Notes: generated by a model from the letters alone, not told the origin. DNA of 64,000 bases from Pseudomonadota bacterium (GCA_030145845.1 JAIXHJ010000004.1:248001-312000), one strand, 5' to 3'. Shown: positions 19,100-30,700, counted from the first letter of the stretch. Numbers and translations: made by a program.

Positions 19100-19774
19100 G
19101 TGTCCCCTGCCCCGACCCCACCCCGGCTGACCATTATTGAAGACCACCCCGACTGGCTTGTTCTGTACAAACCGGAAGGCATCGGTATGCATACAGAAAA
19201 CGATGTTCCCGGTCTGGTTGTGCTCGCCTCAGCACAACTGAACATCCCGCTGTATCCGGTTCACCGGCTTGATAAGGTGACCTCCGGCCTGCTGTTACTG
19301 GCCAAAAATGCCGCCACCGCCGCCCGCCTGAGCCGGCTGTTCGCAGAACACAGTATCCGCAAATACTACCTCGCCCGCAGCAGCGGCAAACCGGTGAAGA
19401 AACAGGGCTGGGTCAAAGGCGATATGGAAAAAGGCCGCCGCGGCTCCCATCTGCTCAAACGCAGTATGACCAACCCCGCGGTCACCCGCTTTATCAGCAG
19501 TTACGATGAAGCCAGCGGCAAACGCCTGTTCCTGCTGCTGCCGCTGACCGGTAAAACCCATCAGCTGCGGGTGGCCATGAAAAGCCTGAGTGTGCCGATT
19601 GACGGCGATGACCGCTATGGCGGTCAGCCGGCTGACCGCACCTATCTGCACGCCGGTGGTTTATGCTGGCAGGATGAAGACGGCGCGCACCACATTTTCA
19701 CCCCACCACACACCGGTCAGTGGCCGGACCTGCCCGCCGGATGGCAGCAACCCTGGACACAGATCAGCGTCTGA
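19100..19774 (+). CDS. RluA-family pseudouridine synthase
   Basis: 224 residues of the RluA superfamily, without an S4 domain. The catalytic motif HRLDKVTSGLLLLAK (active-site Asp in HRLD) is near residue 55, and LTGKTHQLRVAMKSLSVPIDGDDRYGG near 155-181 matches the family. It isomerises uridine in rRNA or tRNA; the target is not evident (resembles the TIGR01621 subgroup). GTG start, abutting the small upstream ORF. Confidence 0.9.
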   Translation: MSPAPTPPRLTIIEDHPDWLVLYKPEGIGMHTENDVPGLVVLASAQLNIPLYPVHRLDKVTSGLLLLAKNAATAARLSRLFAEHSIRKYYLARSSGKPVKKQGWVKGDMEKGRRGSHLLKRSMTNPAVTRFISSYDEASGKRLFLLLPLTGKTHQLRVAMKSLSVPIDGDDRYGGQPADRTYLHAGGLCWQDEDGAHHIFTPPHTGQWPDLPAGWQQPWTQISV

Positions 19775-19884
19775 AGTGCAGACGCAGGTAATATTTACCG
19801 CATTCGTTTAGTATCCTGATAGTGTTTTTCCGCTGCCTGATTTCCCGCTGTGGAAGCAGAGCAAGGGAGTGCTTGCAATTACAA

Positions 19885-19902
19885 TATTAGTATATTCTAA
19901 TA
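19885..19902. promoter_or_regulatory. Operator-like palindrome upstream of RND operon
   Basis: TATTAG-TATATT-CTAATA is a perfect 6+6 inverted repeat 65 bases upstream of the adaptor ATG, in an otherwise GC-rich context. It looks like a binding site for a small dimeric repressor (for example an ArsR- or TetR-type protein), but no regulator gene is adjacent. Confidence 0.45.
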
Positions 19903-19966
19903 CAGGAATATGTAACTGTGTCCTATGGTCTGCGTAAGACAGACTCAATCAGAGAGGAAAACTTCA

Positions 19967-21025
19967 ATGTCCAGTCAGCTGCCCAAACAACGTCTGCGGA
20001 CTCTGCGTCAGTCACTGCAAATAGCCATGCTGGCCGGTCTGTTACCGGCCGCCGCGATGGCCGCAGAGGTGCGCAAGCTCGAGCCGGTCAGTGTGCCTGT
20101 TTACTTCGATCTTGAAGCGACCCTGGAAGCGGTCAACCAGAGTACCATTTCAGCCCAGACCAGTGGCGCCATCAAAGCCGTACACTACGATGTGAACGAT
20201 AAAGTGGAAGCCGGTTCCCTGCTGCTGGAAATTGACGACACTCAGCAACAGGCTGAACTGCAGCAGGCAATAGCCAATCTGGCGCGTGCCAAAGCACAGA
20301 ATGAAGATGCACAGGTCATTCTGCAGCGTAATACCCGCCTGTATAAACAGGGCACTCTGTCCAAAGGCGAAATCGACAGCACCACCGCGCAGGCCAAAAG
20401 TGCTGCCGCCGCGGTAAAAGCAGCGGAAGCCGCCCTGACCCAGGCCAAAGAACAGTTAACCTACACCAAAGTCCGCGCCCCCTATGCCGGTCTGGTTAAA
20501 ACCCGTCACGTTGAACTGGGCGAACTGGTCAGCCCGGGACAGCCGCTGATGACCGGACTGTCACTGGAAAAACTGCGTGCGGTCGCCGATGCGCCACAGC
20601 GCATTGCCGGTCAGTATCACAGCGCCGGACAGGTTCAGGTGCAGCTGGATGACAAGACCATCACCCCGGAAAGCGTTGTGCTCTTCCCTTATGCCGATGA
20701 AACCCACCACAGCGTGCGTCTGCGGGCTAACCTGCCGGCCGGTGCAACCGGCGTGAACGACGCCCCGCTGTATCCCGGCCAGTGGACCAAAATCCGCGTC
20801 CAGACCGGTGAGCGTCAGGTACTGCTGGTACCGGAAGCCGCCATTCTGCGCCGCTCTGAGCTGACCTCCGTGTACGTGCTGGATGAAGGCAATGCCGAAC
20901 TGCGTCAGGTACGTACCGGCCGCAGTTACAACGGTCAGGTCGAAATCCTCTCCGGCCTGGTGAGCGGTGATGAAGTCGTAACCGATGCGCTGGCTCAGCT
21001 GGCTGAAATCAGTAAGGGGGAATAA
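19967..21025 (+). CDS. RND efflux periplasmic adaptor (membrane fusion protein)
   Basis: 352 residues with an N-terminal signal peptide (QIAMLAGLLPAAAMAAEV). The lipoyl half-motifs flank a helical hairpin of about residues 90-155 (rich in Ala, Gln and Lys), followed by beta-barrel and membrane-proximal domains, as in AcrA/VexE-like adaptors. It links the inner-membrane pump encoded 3 bases downstream to an outer-membrane channel that is not encoded here. I use ATG 19967 after AGAGGA. Substrate unknown. Confidence 0.92.
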   Translation: MSSQLPKQRLRTLRQSLQIAMLAGLLPAAAMAAEVRKLEPVSVPVYFDLEATLEAVNQSTISAQTSGAIKAVHYDVNDKVEAGSLLLEIDDTQQQAELQQAIANLARAKAQNEDAQVILQRNTRLYKQGTLSKGEIDSTTAQAKSAAAAVKAAEAALTQAKEQLTYTKVRAPYAGLVKTRHVELGELVSPGQPLMTGLSLEKLRAVADAPQRIAGQYHSAGQVQVQLDDKTITPESVVLFPYADETHHSVRLRANLPAGATGVNDAPLYPGQWTKIRVQTGERQVLLVPEAAILRRSELTSVYVLDEGNAELRQVRTGRSYNGQVEILSGLVSGDEVVTDALAQLAEISKGE

Positions 21026-21028
21026 CAG

Positions 21029-24000
21029 ATGTCTCTCGGTTTTTCCGGCAACATTGCCAGGTCCTTTCAGAACTCAGCGATTACCCCGCTGCTGGCACTG
21101 ATCGGTCTGCTGCTGGGCTTTTTCGCCATTATGATTACGCCGAAAGAGGAAGAGCCTCAGATCGACGTAACCTTTGCTAACGTCTACATCGGCTTTCCCG
21201 GCGCCAGCGCGCGTGAAGTGGAACAGCTGGTGTCTATTCCCGCCGAACAGGTACTGTCTGAAATCAAAGGCGTGGATGATATTTTCTCCATCAGCCAGCC
21301 CAGCCAGTCTGTGCTGACGGTCGCTTTTGAGGTTGGTATCCCACGCGAGGAAGCCATCCTCAACCTGTACAACCAGATTCACAGCAACCGCGACTGGTTC
21401 CCGGAAAATCTGGGCGTCTCCGAGCCGGTGATCAAGCCGATGGGCATTGATGATGTGCCCATCATGGCCATCACCCTGTCGGCTGAAAACCCGGACATCA
21501 CTGCCGAACAGCTCACTCAGGTGGCCCATGCGCTGGAAGTCGAACTGAAGCGCATCCCGGGTACCCGTGATATTTACACCGTCGGTGGCCATAACGATGT
21601 CGTACAGGTGGACCTGGACCCGGCACGCATGAACGGCTACGGCCTCGCCTTTGAGGATGTACGCAATGCCCTGCTGAGTGCCAATGCCGGTGGTTACCGT
21701 CAGCCACTGGTGCAGGACAATAAAATCATTCAGATTCAGGCCGGCAACTTCCTTAAAACCACTGAGGAAGTGGGTCAGCTGATCGTTGGCAAAAGCGCTC
21801 AGGGCGTGGTCTACCTCGCCGATGTGGCTGATCTCAAACGTCTGCCGGACACCCCGGATCAGGCCGTATTCAGCCGCCGTGTCGGTCAGGATACCTCTCA
21901 CCCGGCCGTTACGCTGGCAATTGCCAAACAGCCGGGCATGAACGCCATTGATATCACCAAAGCCATTGATGAGCGCCTGACCAAACTGCATAACCGCCTG
22001 ATTCCGCAAGGCGTCAGTGCTGACGTCACCCGTGACTACGGCTACACCGCCAAATCCAAATCCGACAAGCTGATCGGTAAACTGCTGTTTGCCACCGCGG
22101 CGGTTGTGGTACTGGTACTGGCCACCATGAGCTGGCGTGAAGCCCTGATCGTCGGTGGTGCCATCATCATCACCCTGGCCATCACCCTGTTTGCCAGCTG
22201 GGCGTGGGGCTTTACCCTCAACCGGATTTCCCTGTTCGCGCTGATTTTCTCCATCGGTATTCTGGTGGACGACGCCATCGTGGTGGTGGAAAACATACAC
22301 CGGCACATGCACATGGGTGACAAAGACATGCTGCAGGTGATTCCGGAAGCCGTGAATGAAGTCGGTGGTCCGACCATTCTGGCCACCTTTACCGTGATTG
22401 CGGCGCTGATGCCGATGGCCTTTGTGTCCGGCCTGATGGGCCCGTATATGAGCCCGATTCCGATCAACGCGTCCACCGGTATGCTGATCTCGCTGGCGGT
22501 GGCCTTCGCCGTCACCCCATGGCTGTCGTACAAACTGCTGAACCGCAAAGCCACAGCCTCCGGCCATGCGGCCGATGAGAGCGATCCGCGTCAGGGCAAA
22601 CTGTACGACATCTTTAACCGGGTCATGCGTCCGTTCATTGAAGGTGCTCACGCCGGTAAGAAACGGGTTCTGCTGTTTGCCGGGGTAACCGGTCTGGTCT
22701 TCCTGTCCGTAGCCCTGCCGGCACTGGAACTGGTGGTCCTGAAAATGCTGCCGTTCGATAACAAGTCTGAATTTCAGGTGATTGTCGATATGCCGGAAGG
22801 TACGCCGGTGGAACAGACGCTGTCGGTTCTCGAAGAACTGTCGGATGAGCTGATGACAGTGCCGGAAATCAAAGACGTACAGCTGTACGCCGGTACCGCC
22901 GCGCCAATCAACTTCAACGGTCTGGTGCGCCAGTACTACATGCGTGGTCTGCCGAATCAGGGCGATATTCAGGTGAATCTGGTCGACAAACACGAACGTG
23001 ACCGCCAGAGCCATGAAATTGCCAGCTCAGTGCGTGAACCGCTGCAGGCCATCGGCCGCGCCATGAACGCCAACGTGAAACTGGTGGAAGTACCGCCGGG
23101 TCCACCGGTGATGGCACCGATTGTGGCCGAAGTTTACGGCCCGGATTACGACCGCCAGATTGCGGCCGCCAAAGAACTGCGGGCACTGTTTGAGAACACC
23201 CCGGATATCGTCGACGTCGATGATTACATCGAAGCCGATCAGGAAAAATGGCTGCTGGATATCGACCGTCAGCGCGCTTCCATGCTGGGGGTTGCGCAGA
23301 GCAGTATCGTGCAGGCCATTAACACGGCACTGGGCGGCGAAGACGTCAGCTATCTGCACACCGAGCACAACAAATACCCGCTGCCGATCCGTCTGGAACT
23401 GGCAGAAGGCGATAAAGTGAACCTCAACCAGCTGCTGGTGATGAAAGTACGTGCCGCCGATGGCCGCTTTATCGCCCTCTCCGATCTGGTGCACGTGCGT
23501 AAGAGTGTGATTGAGAAAAACATCTATCACAAAAACCTGCAGCCGGTAGTGTTTGTGACCGCCGATATGGGCGGAGAGCTCGACAGCCCGCTGTATGGTC
23601 TGTTCAGTGTGGCCTTCGGTATGGAAGATGCCGGTCTCGACTGGGAACAGTGGTATATCCAGCAACCGGCACTGGCCGATGACATCAGCATGAAATGGGA
23701 TGGTGAATGGCAGATTACCTATGAAACCTTCCGTGACATGGGGATCGCCTACGGTGTCGGTATGATCCTGATTTACCTGCTGGTCGTAGGTCAGTTCCGC
23801 TCCTACCTGGTACCGCTGATCATTATGGCGCCGATTCCGCTGACCGTGATTGGTGTGATGCCTGGTCATGCCCTGTTCGGCGCTCAGTTTACCGCCACCT
23901 CCATGATCGGCATGATCGCGCTGGCCGGTATTATCGTGCGTAACTCGATCCTGCTGGTCGACTTTATCAATCAGCAACTGGCAGAAGGCATGCACTTTGC

Positions 24001-24214
24001 GGATGCGGTTATTGTTGCTGCTGCGGTGCGGGCCCGTCCGATTGCCCTGACCGCGGTCGCGGCCATGATCGGTGCCTTCTTTATTCTGGATGATCCGATT
24101 TTCAACGGTCTCGCGATCTCACTGATTTTCGGTATTCTGGTGTCAACACTGCTGACATTGGTGATTATTCCGCTGCTGTATTTTGCCGCTTTCCGCAAGC
24201 AGCACGCTGAATAA
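21029..24214 (+). CDS. RND family efflux pump inner-membrane protein
   Basis: 1061 residues, proton-driven RND permease with the typical twelve-helix plan: TM1 at the N-terminus, a large periplasmic loop, TM2-6, TM7, a second loop and TM8-12. The SIGILVDDAIVVVENIHRH segment in TM4 carries the proton-relay aspartates, and GMIALAGIIVRNSILLVDF lies in TM11. It belongs with the VexF/AcrB-like group; short loops suggest a pump different from classic AcrB. The pair lacks its own TolC. Substrate not predictable. Confidence 0.93.
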   Translation: MSLGFSGNIARSFQNSAITPLLALIGLLLGFFAIMITPKEEEPQIDVTFANVYIGFPGASAREVEQLVSIPAEQVLSEIKGVDDIFSISQPSQSVLTVAFEVGIPREEAILNLYNQIHSNRDWFPENLGVSEPVIKPMGIDDVPIMAITLSAENPDITAEQLTQVAHALEVELKRIPGTRDIYTVGGHNDVVQVDLDPARMNGYGLAFEDVRNALLSANAGGYRQPLVQDNKIIQIQAGNFLKTTEEVGQLIVGKSAQGVVYLADVADLKRLPDTPDQAVFSRRVGQDTSHPAVTLAIAKQPGMNAIDITKAIDERLTKLHNRLIPQGVSADVTRDYGYTAKSKSDKLIGKLLFATAAVVVLVLATMSWREALIVGGAIIITLAITLFASWAWGFTLNRISLFALIFSIGILVDDAIVVVENIHRHMHMGDKDMLQVIPEAVNEVGGPTILATFTVIAALMPMAFVSGLMGPYMSPIPINASTGMLISLAVAFAVTPWLSYKLLNRKATASGHAADESDPRQGKLYDIFNRVMRPFIEGAHAGKKRVLLFAGVTGLVFLSVALPALELVVLKMLPFDNKSEFQVIVDMPEGTPVEQTLSVLEELSDELMTVPEIKDVQLYAGTAAPINFNGLVRQYYMRGLPNQGDIQVNLVDKHERDRQSHEIASSVREPLQAIGRAMNANVKLVEVPPGPPVMAPIVAEVYGPDYDRQIAAAKELRALFENTPDIVDVDDYIEADQEKWLLDIDRQRASMLGVAQSSIVQAINTALGGEDVSYLHTEHNKYPLPIRLELAEGDKVNLNQLLVMKVRAADGRFIALSDLVHVRKSVIEKNIYHKNLQPVVFVTADMGGELDSPLYGLFSVAFGMEDAGLDWEQWYIQQPALADDISMKWDGEWQITYETFRDMGIAYGVGMILIYLLVVGQFRSYLVPLIIMAPIPLTVIGVMPGHALFGAQFTATSMIGMIALAGIIVRNSILLVDFINQQLAEGMHFADAVIVAAAVRARPIALTAVAAMIGAFFILDDPIFNGLAISLIFGILVSTLLTLVIIPLLYFAAFRKQHAE

Positions 24215-24233
24215 TAACCACTTTTAAATAACG

Positions 24234-24257
24234 GCCCGCCTTTGTGCGGGCTTTTTT
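24234..24257 (+). terminator. Intrinsic terminator after the RND pump gene
   Basis: GCCCGC and GCGGGC form a 6-bp stem with loop CTTTGT followed by six T, about 20 bases after the stop codon. Confidence 0.85.
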
Positions 24258-24343
24258 ATGAGTTCTGTCAGTAAGCCGCAGCTCTGCTAAACTCAGAACA
24301 AAGCCCTGTATACGGGCACACAGGATGAATCAGCGGAAGCCCT

Positions 24344-25933
24344 ATGGAAACCAGCCGTACCCAACCGGTAGCAGCCGACTCCCGTAACACCCGTCATTCC
24401 GTCCTCTGGCGGGTCATTCTGTATTTTGCCGTGGCCTCCCTGGCCCTGTCTGTCGTCGTAGCCGCCGCCATCGTGGTGTGGAATTACGAACAGCAGACCG
24501 ACGCTTTCCGCCACCGCCTGCAGGATATCCGTGCCGGTTATTCTGAATCCCTCGGTTCCAGCCTGTGGTTTTACGATGAAATCCAGATCCGCAGTCAGGT
24601 CAAAGGCATTATGAACCTCGAGGCGATCAGTTATGTGCGCGTCACTGATCACCTCAATATGAACGTGGAAGAAGGTAAACGCCCACACCACGCCGATATT
24701 GAAACCATCCCGATTTCCTTTAATGATAAAGAAATCGGTATTCTGGAAATCGCTTTTGACCGCGATACCGTCATCGCCAAAGCCTCCCAGGCAGCGTTTT
24801 CCAACATGATTGCCCAGCTGGTCAGCCTTGCCCTGCTGGCCACCCTGCTGGGTTTTATTGTTCACACCCTGATCAACCGCCGTATCAGTATGATGGCCGA
24901 ACAGGTTAATGAACGCCTGACCAACAACACCTATGCCCCGCTGTCCGTTATTTCCGGTAAAACCAAGGATGAAATTGATCTGCTGGTCGAAGCTTTCAAT
25001 GCCCTCAGCGAGCAGATGAATGACCAGCTGCAGCAGAAAACCCAGGCCCAGCAGCAGCTGCGCACGGTGAACCTGGAACTGGAAGACCGGGTAAAGGAAC
25101 GTACCCGCAACCTGCAGGCGACCGTTGATGAACTGAACCAGACACTGGAAGAACTGCACGCCACCCAGAGCAAACTGATCGAAGCGGAAAAACTGTCGTC
25201 CCTCGGTGGCATGGTGGCCGGTATATCCCATGAAATTAATACCCCGCTGGGACTGTGTATTACCATCCACTCCTATATTCTCGACCACTACCGCCAGGTC
25301 AGAGCCGTGTTTGAAGCCGGAGAAATGCGTAAACAGGATTTCGTTGATTTCATGGCGATGATGGATGAAAGCCTGGCGATTATGGACAAAAACCTGCAAC
25401 GCTCTGCCCACCTGATCAAGAGTTTCAAACAGGTTTCCGAAGACCAGACCGGTGAGCATATCCGCCGCTTTTCATTGCACGATTATCTGCACGAAATCCT
25501 CGAAACCCTGTCGCCGAAATTCAAGAAAAACCAGCACCGGGTGGAAATCGACTGCTCAGAAAACCTGTGGATGGAAACCTACGCCGGTGCCATCAGTCAG
25601 GTAATCACCAACCTGGTGATGAACTCCCTGCTGCACGGCTTTGAGCATAAGAATGACGGCCTGATCCGCATCCAGGCGGCCGAGGAACGCGGCAATATTG
25701 TTATCCGCTACACGGATAACGGCAGCGGTCTCAGTGACGAAGCCCGGCACAAGATTTTTGAGCCCTTCTACACCACCAAGCGGGGTCAGGGCGGAACCGG
25801 CCTCGGCATGCATCTGGTGTACAACATTATTCACCAGCGCCTGAACGGTGATATTCAGATTGAAAACAGCGAACAGGGCGCCGCCTTCAGGCTGACCATT
25901 CCCCGTGTCACGGAAGAACAAAACGCTGGCTGA
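24344..25933 (+). CDS. Membrane sensor histidine kinase (orphan)
   Basis: 529 residues. TM1 at about 22-45 and TM2 at about 160-182 enclose a small periplasmic sensor. HAMP is followed by a long coiled coil (LELEDRVKERTRNLQATVDEL), an H-box GISHEINTPLG with the phospho-accepting His, and an HATPase domain with N-box VTNLVMNSLLHG-like (here ITNLVMNSLLHG), G1 DNGSGL and G2 GGTGLGMHL. No response regulator is next to it, so its partner is encoded elsewhere. It is flanked by terminators on both sides. Confidence 0.92.
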   Translation: METSRTQPVAADSRNTRHSVLWRVILYFAVASLALSVVVAAAIVVWNYEQQTDAFRHRLQDIRAGYSESLGSSLWFYDEIQIRSQVKGIMNLEAISYVRVTDHLNMNVEEGKRPHHADIETIPISFNDKEIGILEIAFDRDTVIAKASQAAFSNMIAQLVSLALLATLLGFIVHTLINRRISMMAEQVNERLTNNTYAPLSVISGKTKDEIDLLVEAFNALSEQMNDQLQQKTQAQQQLRTVNLELEDRVKERTRNLQATVDELNQTLEELHATQSKLIEAEKLSSLGGMVAGISHEINTPLGLCITIHSYILDHYRQVRAVFEAGEMRKQDFVDFMAMMDESLAIMDKNLQRSAHLIKSFKQVSEDQTGEHIRRFSLHDYLHEILETLSPKFKKNQHRVEIDCSENLWMETYAGAISQVITNLVMNSLLHGFEHKNDGLIRIQAAEERGNIVIRYTDNGSGLSDEARHKIFEPFYTTKRGQGGTGLGMHLVYNIIHQRLNGDIQIENSEQGAAFRLTIPRVTEEQNAG

Positions 25934-25942
25934 AGCAGACAT

Positions 25943-25970
25943 AAAAAAGCCCGCAGTTGCGGGCTTTTTT
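25943..25970. terminator. Bidirectional terminator
   Basis: AAAAAAGCCCGC-AGTT-GCGGGCTTTTTT: a stem flanked by A- and T-runs, serving both the histidine kinase and the convergent SulP gene. Confidence 0.92.
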
Positions 25971-25987
25971 ATGTCGCCGGCTCAGAG

Positions 25988-27562
25988 TCAGGCCAGCTCA
26001 TCCAGGGCAACACGGTAATTCGGATCTTCAATCACATTCACCTCGCACAGGTTGCCGGCTTTTTTCAGCATCTGCCGGCTCTCTTCACTGAGGTGACGCA
26101 GATGCAGGGTCTTACCCAGCGCCAGATAGCGCTCAGCGATGGAATCAATCGCCTCCAGCGCGGAATGGTCAGCCACCCGGGAATGGCGGAAGTCGATAAT
26201 CACATCTTCCGGATCATTTTCCGGATCGAACAGCTCTTTGAAATTCGCCACCGAGCCAAAGAACAGCGGACCATAAATATCATACAGCTTGGTGGTTTCA
26301 TCCTGACGGGTACGGGCGGTGATGTGCTTGGCGTGCTCCCAGGCAAACACCAGCGCCGCCACAATCACACCGATCACCACAGCAATTGCCAGGTCGGTGA
26401 CCACCGTCACAGCAGAGACCAGAATCAGCACAAAAGCATCGTGTTTCGGCACCTTGCGCAGGATACGGAAACTCGACCATTCAAAGGTACCGATCACCAC
26501 CATAAACATCACCCCGACCAGTGCCGCAATCGGAATCTGCTCAATCAGTGGTGAGGCAAACAGAATAAAACTGAGCAGGAACAGTGCCGCCGCGATACCT
26601 GACAGACGACCGCGGCCGCCGGAGCTGACGTTGATCATGCTCTGGCCGATCATGGCACAGCCGCCCATACCACCGAAGAAACCGGTGACCACGTTGGCTG
26701 TCCCCTGTGCCACACACTCTTTGTTACCACGGCCACGGGTATTGGTCATTTCATCGATAACACTGACGGTCAGCAGGGATTCAATCAGACCAATGGCGGC
26801 GAAAATCACGGCATATGGCAGGATGAACCAGAACGTCTCCATGGTGAAAGGCACAGCCGGTACGGCGAAATCCGGCAGCCCGCCGGCGATATTCGACAGA
26901 TCCCCTACGGTTTTGGTATCCAGCTGCAGGCCCCAGGCGGCCAGACTGACCACCAGAATTGCCGCCAGTGCCGACGGAATGGCTTTGGTCATCTTCGGCA
27001 GATAAAACGTAATAAACATGGTGGTGGCGATCAGCCCCAGCATGATCCACAGAGGTGCGCCCTGCAGCCAGTCACCTTCGGCCCAGCCCCACTTGCCCAC
27101 CGGCGTATGCGACTGCAGCTGCGGCAGCTGAGCCAGAAAGATCACAATCGCCAGACCATTCACAAAGCCCAGCATGACCGGATACGGCACGATGCGGATA
27201 AATTTACCCAGCTTCAGCGCCCCGGCTGACACCTGAATAATCCCCATCAGGATAACCGCCGCAAACAGGTACTGCGGCCCGGAACCACTGCCGAAATCGC
27301 GTTCGGCCTCGGCCACCAGCGACACCATCACCACCGCCAGCGCACCGGCAGCGCCGGAAATCATACCCGGACGGCCACCGATCACCGCGGTAATCAGCCC
27401 CACCATAAAGGCCGCATACAGACCCACCAGCGGGTGCACACCGGCAACAAAGGCAAAGGCCACCGCTTCCGGTACCAGCGCCAGCGCCACCGTCAGGCCG
27501 GACAGCACATCGTTTTTGATGTTGGGGGAAAACGTCTGCATAAATTCGCGCAGCAGCAACAT
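25988..27562 (-). CDS. SulP family inorganic anion transporter
   Basis: 524 residues. The N-terminal 400 residues carry the multi-helix SulP transporter domain with [22 protein letters not shown]-type TM1 and the [26 protein letters not shown] signature region; the C-terminal 100 residues are a STAS domain ([19 protein letters not shown]). Members import sulfate, bicarbonate or other anions. I use the ATG at 27562, after a GGAG motif; the longer frame starts with TTG. An extended -10 box lies at 27601-27609. Confidence 0.92.
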   Translation of the reverse strand: MLLLREFMQTFSPNIKNDVLSGLTVALALVPEAVAFAFVAGVHPLVGLYAAFMVGLITAVIGGRPGMISGAAGALAVVMVSLVAEAERDFGSGSGPQYLFAAVILMGIIQVSAGALKLGKFIRIVPYPVMLGFVNGLAIVIFLAQLPQLQSHTPVGKWGWAEGDWLQGAPLWIMLGLIATTMFITFYLPKMTKAIPSALAAILVVSLAAWGLQLDTKTVGDLSNIAGGLPDFAVPAVPFTMETFWFILPYAVIFAAIGLIESLLTVSVIDEMTNTRGRGNKECVAQGTANVVTGFFGGMGGCAMIGQSMINVSSGGRGRLSGIAAALFLLSFILFASPLIEQIPIAALVGVMFMVVIGTFEWSSFRILRKVPKHDAFVLILVSAVTVVTDLAIAVVIGVIVAALVFAWEHAKHITARTRQDETTKLYDIYGPLFFGSVANFKELFDPENDPEDVIIDFRHSRVADHSALEAIDSIAERYLALGKTLHLRHLSEESRQMLKKAGNLCEVNVIEDPNYRVALDELA

Positions 27563-27600
27563 GAGGGGATTTCTCCGGGGGCTTGTCGACAAAGCCGCGC

Positions 27601-27609
27601 ACTATACCA
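27601..27609 (-). promoter_or_regulatory. Extended -10 element of the SulP gene
   Basis: On the minus strand TGGTATAGT matches the TGnTATAAT extended -10, 39 bases before the ATG at 27562. There is no clear -35, as is usual for extended -10 promoters. Confidence 0.45.
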
Positions 27610-27714
27610 GTGTGGGAGGAGAATTTCAGGTACTGCGCCCTGCTCCGGCTGACAAACTGACGCACTGAGATGGCACTGCCGCGGTACCTTGGGGTAGCGC
27701 GGCAGCTGCCCGGG

Positions 27715-30700
27715 TCAGGAGTGGGCGGACGGCGCGTCAGCGACCATGTCAGCGCTGTCGTGGTGCTGACTGCTCAGCCCCAGACGGCTCAGCAGATGAT
27801 CAAGCCCCACATACAGGGCCGGCAACACCAGCAGGCAGATAAAGGTGGTGAACAGGATGCCAAAGCCCAGCGACACCGCCATCGGCGTAATAAACTGCGC
27901 CTGACGTGAGGTTTCAAATACCATCGGTGACAGCCCGCCAAAGGTGGTCAGTGTGGTCAGCAGGATCGGCCGGAAACGGCGGATACCGGCTTCACGCACG
28001 GCTTCCAGCGCCGACAGTCCGCTTTCAATACGGCGGCGGTTGGCGTAATCAATCAGAATCAGGCTGTCATTGACCACCACCCCGGCCAGCGCAACGATGC
28101 CCATTACCGACATGATCGACATGCTGTAGCCCAGAATCAGATGACCGAGCACTGCCCCGACCGCACCGAACGGAATGACGGCCATAATCAGCAGCGGCTG
28201 GGCGTAACTGCGGAACGGAATCGCCAGCAGCACGTAGATCAGCAGCATGGCGAAGAAACCATACAGCTGCAGATTGCTCATGCTCTCCTGGGTATCCGCC
28301 TGACGGCCCCGGAAACCGGAATCAATACTGGGGTAGCGCCCCTTAAGCTCCGGGAACACGTCTTCGCGCAGCACCGCCATCACCGCCGGAATCTGTTCCC
28401 GCGGCTCCACTTCGGCAGTGACCTGCACCACCTGACGGCTGTCGCGGCGATTAATCACCGACGGCGAAATGCCGCGGTGCAGGGTCGCGATTTCGGCCAG
28501 CGGCACATAGCTGCCGGCCGCTGTCAGAATCCGCAGGCGTTCGATGTCGGCACTGTAGGAACGCTCACTTTCCGGCAGCCGCACCAGCACCGTCACTTCA
28601 TTCCGCTGACGCTGCTGACGCAGCGCCCGGGCGCCGTACAGCGCCGCACGGATCTGACCGGCCACGTCCTCAGCACTCAGCCCCAGACTGCGGCCGAGAT
28701 CATTCAGTTCCACGTCCCACTCCGGCTTGCCGTTGGTGAAGCTGGAAGCCACATCCTTCACCCCCGACAGCTGCGCCAGGGTCGCCGCCAGTTCATCACT
28801 GGCCTGCTGCAGCAGCACGGTATCACTGCCCTGCAGCTCCACCGTCAGCCCGGCACCGCCGGACGGGCCACCCCCGCGTTCGGCATCAAATGTCAGGCTG
28901 CGGATACCGGCAATTTCGCCGATCGCTTCGCGCCAGCGGCGGACGATTTCATTGGCATTGACCGGGCGCACATCGGTATCCACCAGTTTGGCTTCCACCT
29001 CCACCGTCGAGCCTTCAATATCACCTTCCACGCTGATCACCAGCGGACGCCCCTGAGCCTCAATCGGGTCGGTCACATCGCGCAGCCGGCTTTCCACCAG
29101 ATCACGGACTTCCCGTGCCTGCGACAGCGGCGCATTGGCCGCCAGCTCCACCGTTGCCACTACATATTCACCTTCCAGACGCGGGAACATGCTGAACCCC
29201 ATGCGCCCGCTCAGCGGCCACGCCAGCACCATCATGCCCAGCGCCAGCGCCACCGCCAGCGTAATACCGGGCGCTTTCAGACTGGCATTCAGCACCGGCA
29301 CATAACGGTTATGAATAAAACGGTTCAGCACGCCATCGACTTTCTGCTGCACCCGGTCGAGGGCATTGGTCTGAGTGCGCTTTTTCAGTCTGCCGAGGTG
29401 AGTCGGCAGGATAAACAGTGCATCAATCCAGGAAATCAGGAAGCAGCTGACTACCACAATCGGAATGGCAATAAAGAGTTTGCCCATCATCCCCGGCAGC
29501 GCCAGTAACGGCAGAAAGGCCACCACGTTGGTGAGAATGGCAAATGCCAGCGGCATCGCCACTTCCTTCGCGCCATAAATGGCGGCATCCATAAACGGCA
29601 TGCCTTTCTGCATATGCTCGTAAATATTTTCGCCGGCAATAATGGCGTCATCGACCACGATGCCGAGGGCAACAATAAAGGCGAACATGGAAATCATATT
29701 GATCGACACATCCAGCGCCGGCAGCAGCAGCAGGGCCCCCATAAAGGAGGTCGGGATACCCATGGTGACCCAGAACGCCAGCCGGTATTCGAGGAACAGA
29801 CTGAGCAGCACCATCACCAGCAACAGACCAATAATGGCGTTTTTCAGCAGCAGGCCAACCCGCTGGCGGTAGGTATCACCGTCGTTATCGGTGACGATGA
29901 TTTCCACGCCATTGGGCAGCTGCGGACGGATATCGTCGAGCCTGGCCAGCACGGCTTCGACCACCGTCAGCGGCGTCTGATTTTCGGCGCGGTAAATTTT
30001 CAGCCGCATGGAGGTCTGGCCGTTGTAGGTGACCTCATCATAGCTGTCGCTGAACCCTTCACTCACATAGGCAATATCCCCCAGCTTCAGCTGCACCCCG
30101 GAGGCATCGCTGATCAGCGGGATATGGCGGAATTCTTCCGCCCAGTAGAGGCGGTCATCCAAGGTTACCAGAATATCGCCCCCGGCGGTTTTGACACTGC
30201 CGGCACTCTGTTCCAGCGCATTACTGCTGATCACCGCCGCCACCTGTGACAGCGACAGGCCGTAACGCTCCAGATCCTGCTGACGCACTTCGACGTGAAT
30301 TTCTTCATCCGGCGAACCACGCAGGGTAATTTTGCTGACCTGCGGCGATTCCAGCAGCTGGTCCTTGATGTCTTCTGCCAGCCGTTTGAGACCGAATTTA
30401 TCCAGCGGTCCGAACAGCGCCAGTTCAATCACATCAATGGAGCGGCTGACGACACTGACGATGGGCGTTTCCATCTGTGCCGGGAAGGTTGAAATACGGT
30501 TAACCGCCTGCTGAATATCCTGATAGGCCTGCTGTTTATCGGTACCGTTTTCCAGCTCCGCGACGATGGCCGCAGACCCCTGGGTGATGCGTACCGTCAC
30601 TTCTTTCAGGCCGTCGATATCCGCCAGTTCGTTTTCAATCGGCAGTACCACGCCCTGCTCCATTTCCGCCGGCGTGGCGCCCGGATAACTGACCGTGACT

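Noticed and set aside
21074-23014. 646-codon open frame opposite the first RND pump gene
   Set aside because: Antisense shadow; the pump on the plus strand is full length and recognisable.
24293-25459. 388-codon open frame opposite the histidine kinase
   Set aside because: Antisense to an intact kinase with H, N and G boxes.
28141-29508. 455-codon open frame opposite the second RND pump gene
   Set aside because: Same reason: His/Gln/Arg-rich antisense translation of a secure gene.
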